A stretch of 64,000 nt of DNA, from contig JAHBUY010000003.1 in the NCBI GenBank assembly GCA_019637795.1, positions 133,409-197,408 of the forward strand. Reading direction: 5' to 3'. Below the pieces are notes generated by a model. The model was given only the letters and a program-made list of their open reading frames with translations. It had not been told where the DNA came from and ran no database searches. This document shows, piece by piece, positions 58,201-64,000 of the stretch. This stretch comes from a bacterium (GTDB taxonomy: Bacteria > Desulfobacterota > Binatia > HRBIN30 > CADEER01). Position 1 is the stretch's first letter; each line of letters starts with the position of its first letter. Both the position numbers and the translations under genes were made by a program.

Positions 58201-59201
58201 GTCGGCGGGTGATCGAAGACCGGCGGCGTGCCGCTCTGGCTGACGAGTTGGATGAGGAAATCGACCGCGATCTTGCTCTTGACGTTGTTGCTGCCGTCGC
58301 GATCTTCGATCGTGACCTGGGTGGAATAATAGGTGGTGCCGCTGCCGACCGTGGCACCGGCGGTGTTCCAGGTGTAGAGGCCGCTGCTGCTGATCGTCGC
58401 CGCATTGGGCGCGCTCGTCGGCCCCGGCTGGCGGAACCCGCTCGACGACCCGCTCGCCTCGGTCGCGGTAGAGAACCGATACGTGATCGGATCGCCGTCC
58501 GGATCGGTGCCCGGAACCTGAAAAGTGCAGAGACCGTTGACCGGACACAGCACGACCGGTGGCATGGTGCTGACCGGCGGTCGGTTGCTGCCGCCGAGCG
58601 TGACGCGCGTCTCGATGCGATAGCTGCCGTCGGGGTTGTTGATGTGCTGGTTGCCGCCCGGCGTATTGGAGATGCGGCAGCAGTCCTGGATGAAGGCCGT
58701 CTTGGGCGACGAGTTGGTGTAGGTCTTGGAGATCGTGGTGTCGATCGTCGGCAGGCTGCTGGGATCGAGCGCCGTGCCGTAGAGCCAGTCGTTGACCGGG
58801 TCGACCGAGGTGACGACGTAGAGCAGGGCGTTGAGCGGCGAGGAGATCACCGAGCCCTGGCCGGGATCGAACTGCGTGCCGCCGAGCGATTCGACGATGA
58901 CGTCGCCGACGGCGGCGTAGCCGTCGACACCGCTGCACGCAATCGATGGCAGCGACGGGCTGGCGACGTTGCGGCAGCGACCACTGGCGGTGCTGTAGGC
59001 GCTGCGCCGCCAGGCGCCGGTGATGGTGAACTCGACGGTGTTGCCGGCGATCGGCGCCCAGGTGATGAGCGCGGCGCGCTCATGGGTCGCCGAGGCAGGC
59101 GCGGGGAGCAGTGCCGCCACGGCCAGTAGCACCCACGTTGCCGCCCAGGCCCCCCGCGCGCCGCGGCGCGCGAGATTGTCGGACGTGCGTCGTTGTCTCA
59201 T
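55257..59201 (-). CDS. Large exported multidomain protein: Ig-like, Cys-rich, beta-helix, propeller
   Basis: From ATG 59201 it is 1,314 residues; an upstream in-frame ATG (59264) lacks a signal-peptide fit. A signal peptide ends near ASA/THE (residue 38). Then follow a beta-rich N-terminal domain (about 40-205), two cadherin/Ig-like domains (about 208-318 and 325-430), a cysteine-rich segment (430-483) and a short Thr/Pro linker (485-532). Next are a CGDGNLDPGESCDDGN repeat of the myxobacterial Cys-rich type, a right-handed beta-helix (about 575-850), and seven propeller-like repeats (about 902-1314) with FES.AN and NADG..EIF motifs. No sorting signal is visible. Function unknown; surface binding or adhesion is an inference. 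Confidence 0.85.
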   Translation of the reverse strand: MRQRRTSDNLARRGARGAWAATWVLLAVAALLPAPASATHERAALITWAPIAGNTVEFTITGAWRRSAYSTASGRCRNVASPSLPSIACSGVDGYAAVGDVIVESLGGTQFDPGQGSVISSPLNALLYVVTSVDPVNDWLYGTALDPSSLPTIDTTISKTYTNSSPKTAFIQDCCRISNTPGGNQHINNPDGSYRIETRVTLGGSNRPPVSTMPPVVLCPVNGLCTFQVPGTDPDGDPITYRFSTATEASGSSSGFRQPGPTSAPNAATISSSGLYTWNTAGATVGSGTTYYSTQVTIEDRDGSNNVKSKIAVDFLIQLVSQSGTPPVFDHPPTPACGSTITVNPGAVVSFTAQASDVDFGQTVTLNAVGMPSGATFTPSLPTTANPVSSVFTWNTIGGDAGTTHVVTMTATDSSNLQASCSVNITVNQCQSDADCADNSLCTTDTCQPGNPNANAGGCVSAPVVCDACQTCDPGLGCTGAVCTPIYTLTSTPTPSSTPTATETATGTNPPTATITDTPTVTNTPTRTNTPVPYCGDGNLDPGESCDDGNGIAGDGCEPDCTVSTACSLVYPGVERFVGGCGAPSDPDIQTAIDNAADGDIITICPGTYTQPVQVTKQVKIRAFAPGVIVQTTGTAFDIRRSGVVIDGLTIQASGGSAISANAICPLGQPSCASPGRGTNLTLSNNTISNSAIGIGWQRRVDCVQIEGNTMAGNASHIEILQQEGTPAILVSIIANQISGGGASGSAVSLSGIGATIAANTIANSNTSGLVLAAMSAGSQVIENAIANNSGDGITIRPGAEVTAIHDNNITHNEVGLGNESGAGTLDASLNWWRSQTGPSGLYTGIGDRIVNRVGGASTTFLEFLCKPFPQGFPSIQGVCSTETAEVRQLVPGRNPDLDTFGRYIVFESSANMNVDRRSAYSNGDASQEIFLLNRRPKKSLTGICLGGLLSCDFANLGACTRCNGRKQCPGDPSADPIILNGECVIVTQLTNGGAGTSSRGPRLTGLAKTVVFDSDSDAAGGNVDGSREVDAWSRKSFEKAAPALSSYSDGAPPEGFERPVPAMSGKVVVLESNANPTGGNADGNTEIFIYKPRSNQWIQVTDTLPPVENHRPATIDGRRLIFDSTGDLQNDPRAPAASNADGNRELFLARLRGGGAVEIRQLTNTAAPADNRAGSLDANSALIAFSSTADLVTGQNTDGSREVFTWTRRTGAFEQITHAPSGESTNPVINLSKRFLVFESTADLTLSGASNRRIFQFDRSKGELLLLSRSRFGTNQAPRIKKRRFVVWESNANLTGNNAGGDWVIYLFDRKKD

Positions 59202-59559
59202 TCCGGTTCCCCCACACGAACTGCGACCGGCCACCGCTTCATCCCCCCGGCATCCGCGGCGCACTAGACGCGTTATCTATGCACGTGCCCTGTCACTGGG
59301 ACACGAACGATCGCCGCGACGCGCATTCGATCGTCCATGCCAACGGCTGTATCGTTTTGCCGGTCACCCTACTGATCGGTCAGCCGCAATGTCAAGATAT
59401 ATTCAGACGTTGCGACTTCGCACATCGTACGTCCGCAAGTCCCTGCCGGAACGGAGGAAACGGCGCCGACACGGCTGGATGCGCGACGGGAGAAGGGAAT
59501 GGAACCGGGCGTCGACGGAAGGCTGGCGCTGCCCGATCGAGCCGGGCGGCGCGCGCGGC
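59202..59559. other. Intergenic region upstream of the large exported protein
   Basis: This 358-nt stretch lies between the cysH stop and the start of the large exported-protein gene, both on the minus strand. It contains one promoter-like site (59366-59395) and a CAGTGACAG sequence (59290-59298, minus strand) resembling the half-site of the dyad near the XRE gene. I saw no gene or RNA in it. Confidence 0.6.
59366..59395 (-). promoter_or_regulatory. Candidate promoter of the large exported-protein gene
   Basis: On the minus strand a perfect TTGACA (59390-59395) is followed after 18 nt by TAGGGT (59366-59371). The -10 box is poor. The leader to the ATG would be about 158 nt, long enough for regulation. 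Confidence 0.35.
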
Positions 59560-60312
59560 TCAGATGCCGGAGCCTTTTTCCTCGTAGCCGACGTGGATGC
59601 CGCATTCGCGCTGGTCGGCGTTCTCCCACCACCAGCGCCCGGCGCGCTCGTCCTCGCCCGGTTGGATGGACCGGGTGCAGGGCACGCAGCCGACGCTGGG
59701 GTAGCCCTGATCGTGCAGGCGGTTCACCGGCACGTGGTTGCGATCGACGTAGGCCATCACGTCCTCGCGCGTCCAGCGCACCAGCGGGTTCAACTTGATC
59801 CGCCCCCCGTGCACCTCGTCGACCTCGACCGCGCGGACGTCGCCGCGGGTGACCGACTGGTCCGGGCGCAGGCCGGCAATCCAGGCGTCGAGCTCGGCCA
59901 GGGCGCGTTCGAGCGGCTCGACCTTGCGCACGCCACAGCACTTCTTCCGCAGGTCGACCGAATCATAGAACAGGTTCAGCCCGTGCTCCCGCACCATGGC
60001 CTGCACGGCTTCGGGGCGCGGAAAGTAGACCTCGACCTCGACCTCGTAGCGCGTGCGCACGCGGTCCATGAGGTCGTACGTCTCCTGGTGGAGGCGGCCG
60101 GTATCGATCGTGAAGACGCGGGTCCGCGCCGGGTCGATGGCGTGCATCATGTCGAGGATCACCATGCCCTCGGGCGAGCCGAAGCTGGCGGACAGCGCGA
60201 GACGGGGCGCGAAGGTGTCCATCCCCCAGCGCAGGATCTCCTCCGCGGGCTTGTCGTCGAAGGCGCGCGACAGGACGGTGTCGATCACCGACCGCGGGAT
60301 GGCGACGCTCAT
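59560..60312 (-). CDS. cysH: Assimilatory adenylylsulfate (APS/PAPS) reductase CysH
   Basis: CysH reduces activated sulfate to sulfite using thioredoxin or glutaredoxin. The 250 residues show Cys125-Cys126 (KKCCGVRK) and Cys209/Cys212 (GCVPC), the four ligands of the [4Fe-4S] cluster that mark the APS-reducing type. The catalytic cysteine is Cys237 in RECGIH. No other sulfate-assimilation genes are in the window. Confidence 0.93.
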   Translation of the reverse strand: MSVAIPRSVIDTVLSRAFDDKPAEEILRWGMDTFAPRLALSASFGSPEGMVILDMMHAIDPARTRVFTIDTGRLHQETYDLMDRVRTRYEVEVEVYFPRPEAVQAMVREHGLNLFYDSVDLRKKCCGVRKVEPLERALAELDAWIAGLRPDQSVTRGDVRAVEVDEVHGGRIKLNPLVRWTREDVMAYVDRNHVPVNRLHDQGYPSVGCVPCTRSIQPGEDERAGRWWWENADQRECGIHVGYEEKGSGI

Positions 60313-60362
60313 GAGGCAAAATGTCTAGCGCAAGCGCTGCGCCGGTTCCATGGGCCCTCGGG

Positions 60363-61799
60363 TCAGGGCGCCAGGGCGATGGTGAGCTTGTCGCGCAGCC
60401 CGCCGAACGACCCGTTGGACATGAGGACGACGACGTCGCCGGCCGCCGCACCGGCGGCGATCGCCGCGGCGATGGCCCCGGCGTCGCCGATCGCGTCGGC
60501 GGCGACGCCGGCCCGGCGCAGGTCGGAGACCAGTTGCTCGGGGGAGAAGAGCTGATCGGCGTTCACCGCGTCGCTCTGCTTCTGGAACACGCCGCCGACG
60601 ATCACCCGATCGGCCGCCGACAGGGCCGCGACGTATTCGCGCTGGAACACCCGCCGGCGGCTGGTGTTCGAGCGCGGCTCGAACACGCCCCACAGGCGGC
60701 GGCCCGGATAGCGGGCGCGCAGCGCCGCCAGGGTGCCGGCGACCGCGGTGGGATGATGGGCGAAATCGTCGACCACGGTGACGCCGCGATAATCGCCCAC
60801 CACCTCTTGGCGTCGCGCGACGCCGCGAAAGCGCGCCAGCCCGTCGGCGATGCGGTCGTGGGACAGCCCGAGCTCGCGCGCCAACGCGTACACCCCGAGC
60901 GCGTTGCGGGCGTTGATCGCGCCCGGGACCCGCAGCGTCAGCGCGCCTTCGCGCCGGTCGGCGAAGAGCACGTCGAAGCGCAGGGCGCCGCCCTCGTCGC
61001 GCAGACCCGCGATGCGCCACGCGGCGCCGGGCTCCTCGCCGACGGTGATGACCCGCGCCGCGCCGCCGCGCGCGATCTCGACGGCGTGCGGAAAGGCGGT
61101 GGCGACGACCAGCGGAGCGCCGGCGGGCAGCAGGGCGACGAAGGCGCGGAAGGCGGCCTGCACCGCCGCGAGGTCGCGATAGATGTCGGCGTGGTCGAAC
61201 TCGACCGCGGTGAGAATCGCGGCGCTCGGCCGGTAGTGGAGGAACTTCGGTCCCTTGTCGAAGAAGGCGCTGTCGTATTCATCGCCTTCGATGACGAAGC
61301 ACGGGCCCCGGCCGAGCTTGAAGTTGCCGCCGAAATCGAGGCTCTCGCCGCCGACCAGCAGACTCGGGTCGAGCCCGGCGCACTCCAGCACCCAGCCCAG
61401 CATCGCGGTCGAGGTCGTCTTGCCGTGCGTGCCCGCGACCACCAGCGACTGTTTGTCGGCGAGGAAGAGCGCCCCCAGCGTCTCCGGCAGCGAGAGATAG
61501 GGAAGGCCCGCGGCGAGCACCGCCTGCACCTCGGCGTTGTCGCGCGACACCTTGTTGCCGATCACCACCAGGTCGGGAGGCGGCTGCAGGTTCTCCGGCC
61601 GGTAGCCCTCGAGCACCGGGATGCCGAGGCGCTCGAGCAGGGTGCTCATCGGCGGATAGATCGCCTCGTCGGATCCGGTCACCCGCATCCCGCGCGCCCG
61701 CAGCATGCCGGCGAGCGCCGCCATGGCGACGCCGGCGATGGCGATCAGGTGCACGTGGCGCACGGCGGCCAGATCCGCCGCCGGTCGAGCGTCACCCAT
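60363..61799 (-). CDS. mpl: UDP-N-acetylmuramate:L-Ala-gamma-D-Glu-meso-DAP ligase Mpl
   Basis: Mpl reattaches recycled murein tripeptide to UDP-MurNAc. From ATG 61799 (GGAGG 7 nt before it) it is 478 residues. Family features are the N-terminal nucleotide-binding segment (VHLIAIAGVAMAALAG), ATP loop GTHGKTTS (123-130) and FVIEGDEYDSAFFDKGPKFL, typical of Mpl rather than MurC. It follows the serine hydrolase gene by 2 nt, in one operon with ldcA. Confidence 0.93.
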   Translation of the reverse strand: MGDARPAADLAAVRHVHLIAIAGVAMAALAGMLRARGMRVTGSDEAIYPPMSTLLERLGIPVLEGYRPENLQPPPDLVVIGNKVSRDNAEVQAVLAAGLPYLSLPETLGALFLADKQSLVVAGTHGKTTSTAMLGWVLECAGLDPSLLVGGESLDFGGNFKLGRGPCFVIEGDEYDSAFFDKGPKFLHYRPSAAILTAVEFDHADIYRDLAAVQAAFRAFVALLPAGAPLVVATAFPHAVEIARGGAARVITVGEEPGAAWRIAGLRDEGGALRFDVLFADRREGALTLRVPGAINARNALGVYALARELGLSHDRIADGLARFRGVARRQEVVGDYRGVTVVDDFAHHPTAVAGTLAALRARYPGRRLWGVFEPRSNTSRRRVFQREYVAALSAADRVIVGGVFQKQSDAVNADQLFSPEQLVSDLRRAGVAADAIGDAGAIAAAIAAGAAAGDVVVLMSNGSFGGLRDKLTIALAP

Positions 61800-61801
61800 C
61801 C

Positions 61802-62935
61802 TCACCCCTCCCCGTCCAGCGCCTCGTTCACCAGGTCGTGTATGACGGGGCGGAACTGCTTGATCGCATCGTTGTCGCGCGTCGGATGCACCCGGTTGGT
61901 GAGCAGCACCACGTGGCGGTCGCGCGCCAGGTCCATCCAGATCGACGTGCCGGTGAACCCGAGATGCCCGATGGTGTCGGACGAGAAGCGGCTGCCGGAC
62001 TGCGATCCGGTGGGCGACGGCGTGTCCCAGCCGAGCGCCCAGGTCGATCCCGGCGTCCGGTCGCGGGTCCAGAACTCGCGCACCAGCGCCGCCGGCAGCA
62101 CCTCGTCCTGGCCCGCCCAGGCGGCACGCAGGTGACAGAGCAGCGTGTCGATGTCGCGCGCCGACGCGAACAGGCCGGCGTGTCCGGCGACACCGCCCAT
62201 CGCCCAGGCGTTGTCGTCGTGGACCTCGCCGCACAGCACCCGCTTGCGCCACGGGCAGCGCTCGGTGGCGGCGATCATCTCGGTCACCGGCACGATGCGG
62301 CGCGATCGCACCATGCCGAGATCGATGAACGAGGTGGCGCGCAGCCCCAGCGGCCGCACGACGCGGTCGTTGTAGAAGCGATCGAGCGTCGTCCCCGACG
62401 CCATCTCGACCAGCGCCCCGAGGAGCATGAAGCCGAGATCGCTGTAGACCGCCTTCGCGCCGGCCGGCGACTCGGGACGTTCGCGGCCGATCGCCTGGTA
62501 GACGTACTCCTTGGCCGCCGTGCTGCCGAGAAAGTTGACCTTCTCGCCCCGCTTCTCGATCTGCTGCAGGTCCTTGTAGAAGGGCCGCCACGCCGCCAGG
62601 CCGGACGCGTGCGAGAGCAGGTGGCGGATGGTGACGTGGGTCTTGCCGTAGACGCCGAAGTTGTGGAGGAAGCGCGTCACCCGATCGTCGAGGCGCAGCT
62701 TGCCGTCGCGCATCAGCAGCATGATCGCCGTGGTGGTGGCGAGCGGTTTGGTCAGCGAGGAGAGGTCGAAGATGGTGTCCTCGGCCATCGGCGCGCGGGT
62801 CGGCTCGATCTGCCGCGAGCCGAAGGCGCGCAGATAGAAGACGTGCGTGCCGGCGCGCACCAGCAGCACGGCGCCGGGGAAGACGCCGCGGTGCACCGCC
62901 TGCGCCATCTCCTGCTCGACGCGCTCGAAGCCCAT
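61802..62935 (-). CDS. Beta-lactamase-fold serine hydrolase
   Basis: This is a class C-like SxxK hydrolase of 377 residues from ATG 62935. The nucleophile Ser60 and Lys63 lie in SSLTK, Tyr164 in YSDLG, and a third motif is HLG in GHLGFTG. No signal peptide is seen, so it should be cytoplasmic, unlike true beta-lactamases or DD-peptidases. It is sandwiched between ldcA (1 nt away) and mpl (2 nt away), which suggests a muropeptide substrate; the exact one is not known. Confidence 0.88.
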   Translation of the reverse strand: MGFERVEQEMAQAVHRGVFPGAVLLVRAGTHVFYLRAFGSRQIEPTRAPMAEDTIFDLSSLTKPLATTTAIMLLMRDGKLRLDDRVTRFLHNFGVYGKTHVTIRHLLSHASGLAAWRPFYKDLQQIEKRGEKVNFLGSTAAKEYVYQAIGRERPESPAGAKAVYSDLGFMLLGALVEMASGTTLDRFYNDRVVRPLGLRATSFIDLGMVRSRRIVPVTEMIAATERCPWRKRVLCGEVHDDNAWAMGGVAGHAGLFASARDIDTLLCHLRAAWAGQDEVLPAALVREFWTRDRTPGSTWALGWDTPSPTGSQSGSRFSSDTIGHLGFTGTSIWMDLARDRHVVLLTNRVHPTRDNDAIKQFRPVIHDLVNEALDGEG

Positions 62936-62936
62936 C

Positions 62937-63833
62937 TCATTCCGCCAGTGGCGATTCGAGCAGGTGCAGCCGCTCGCCGGCGAGGCGGGCGCGCGCGCCG
63001 AGCGGCAGCGTGGCGGTGCCCCCACCGTGCCCGGTCGGCAGTCCGAACACCACCGGGTAGCGGGCGTCGGCGAACGCCTCGCGGATGACGTCGCGCACCG
63101 TGACCGCGTCGCCGGCATGGCCGCAGCCGGTCATGTCGCCGAACAGCACCCCGGCGAGCCCGTCCAGCTTGCCGGCCTGGCGCAACTGCGTGAGCATGCG
63201 GTCGACGCGGAACGGCTTCTCGTTCACGTCCTCGAGGAAGAGCAGCCGGCCCTTGGTCTCGATCGCGTACGGCGTGCCGAGCGCCGCGACCAGGATCGAG
63301 AGGCAGCCGCCGACCAGGACGCCCTCGCCGGTGCCGGGCTGGACGATCTCGCGCGCCCGCAGATTCCAGGTGGTGCGGTCGCCGCTCAGCAGACGCAGCA
63401 GGGCGTCGGCCCCGCTTGGGTTGGCCGCCAGGTCGGCGACCATCGGGCCGTGGAACACCACCATGTTGGCGCGTTGCACCAGCTCCGTCAGCAGGAAGGT
63501 GACGTCGCTGTAGCCGACCACGATCTTCGCCTGCCGGCGGATGGTCTCCAGGTCGAGCCGCGGCAGCAGCCGGCCGCTGCCGTAGCCGCCGCGCGCCGCG
63601 ATGATGGCGCGGACGCTGCGGTCGGCGAACAGCGCCTGCAGCTCAGCCGCCCGCTCGGCATCGGTGCCGGCGAGGTAGCCCGCCTGGCGGCCGACCGTCG
63701 CCCCGATGCGCACCGCGAACCCCGCCCGCTCGAGCAGGCGCGCCCCGGCCTCCACCGCCGCGCCGTCGACCGCCGCCGCCGGCGCGGTGACCGCGATCAG
63801 ATCACCCGGCCGCAACGGCGCCGGCTTGCGCAT
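62937..63833 (-). CDS. ldcA: Muramoyltetrapeptide LD-carboxypeptidase (peptidase S66)
   Basis: LdcA removes the terminal D-Ala from recycled muropeptide tetrapeptides to give the tripeptide used by Mpl. The 298 residues include the S66 triad: Ser109 (GYSDVTF), Glu201 (LFLEDVNE) and His269 (PTGHGGG). No signal peptide is present, consistent with cytoplasmic recycling. It is the first gene of the ldcA - hydrolase - mpl operon and is divergent from the exported protein at 63917. Confidence 0.93.
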   Translation of the reverse strand: MRKPAPLRPGDLIAVTAPAAAVDGAAVEAGARLLERAGFAVRIGATVGRQAGYLAGTDAERAAELQALFADRSVRAIIAARGGYGSGRLLPRLDLETIRRQAKIVVGYSDVTFLLTELVQRANMVVFHGPMVADLAANPSGADALLRLLSGDRTTWNLRAREIVQPGTGEGVLVGGCLSILVAALGTPYAIETKGRLLFLEDVNEKPFRVDRMLTQLRQAGKLDGLAGVLFGDMTGCGHAGDAVTVRDVIREAFADARYPVVFGLPTGHGGGTATLPLGARARLAGERLHLLESPLAE

Positions 63834-63916
63834 GCCACACCTCCCACACGGGACCCGATTGCCGCATCTCTGCCCGGCCCCTACAGTCGTCGCAAGAGGG
63901 GAGGAGAGGCTCTGTC

Positions 63917-64000
63917 ATGACTCGACTGCATCGATTGCTGCCCTTCGGGCTGGCGACCGCGGCGCTGCTCGCCATCGCCGCCGCCGCATCCGCCGACAAC
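63917..64000 (+). CDS. Start of an exported protein (truncated by window end)
   Basis: ATG 63917 follows GGAGAGG by 7 nt and opens a frame running off the window. The 28 visible codons encode MTRLHRLLPFG and a hydrophobic alanine/leucine stretch ending ASADN, a clear signal peptide with cleavage after ASA. The mature protein cannot be judged. Confidence 0.6.
   Translation, partial: MTRLHRLLPFGLATAALLAIAAAASADN

Overview
The window is a high-GC bacterial chromosome segment with two regimes. Housekeeping genes fill positions 1 to about 51,700, and the remainder is a more lineage-specific exported-protein region followed by a sulfur and cell-wall block. LptF/LptG, PlsB, Mpl and a large insertion in the RpoC trigger loop point to a Gram-negative organism. 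CyoE, a cytochrome oxidase subunit III and a Sco protein indicate aerobic respiration. The gene order resembles Proteobacteria and delta-like phyla. Long Thr-Pro linkers, dockerin-like EF-hands and a myxobacterial-type Cys-rich repeat recall uncultured delta-like lineages such as Binatota. That placement is an inference from style, not a phylogeny.

Positions 27,085 down to 1 (minus strand) form one co-directional run: tRNA-Thr(UGU), tRNA-Tyr, tRNA-Gly, tRNA-Thr(GGU), tuf, rpmG, tRNA-Trp, secE, nusG, rplKAJL, rpoBC, rpsLG, fusA, a second tuf, rpsJ, the S10 genes, the spc genes and the start of secY. These are the classical tufB/beta, str, S10 and spc operons joined end to end. A promoter-like site lies before rpsL. 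A strong hairpin sits between rpsG and fusA, placed between a Shine-Dalgarno sequence and the fusA start codon. The two tuf genes encode identical proteins and look nearly identical in DNA.

Positions 27,100 to 38,900 hold rlmB divergent from lptF-lptG, then rplM-rpsI, tRNA-Asp, tRNA-Val, and the conserved quality-control series tig-clpP-clpX-lon-hup with a good promoter before hup. A tRNA-Leu and a class I aldolase follow. Positions 38,900 to 51,700 hold fabD, thrH, a cyoE-cox3-sco cluster without subunits I and II, an exported bifunctional-nuclease/PDZ lipoprotein, plsB, a mannose-1-phosphate guanylyltransferase, a class V aminotransferase, an RluA-type pseudouridine synthase, two small zinc-ribbon genes and a MidA-like methyltransferase.

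Positions 51,700 to 59,600 are the most unusual part. A dockerin-like protein carries two copies of an unrecognised four-cysteine domain at either end of a roughly 400-residue Thr/Pro linker. A small XRE-type regulator is divergent from it, with a 22-bp dyad between them. A highly structured intergenic stretch follows, then a 1,314-residue multidomain exported protein with a beta-helix and seven propeller-like repeats. The window ends with cysH and a compact ldcA - serine hydrolase - mpl operon for peptidoglycan recycling, and the first codons of a divergent exported protein.
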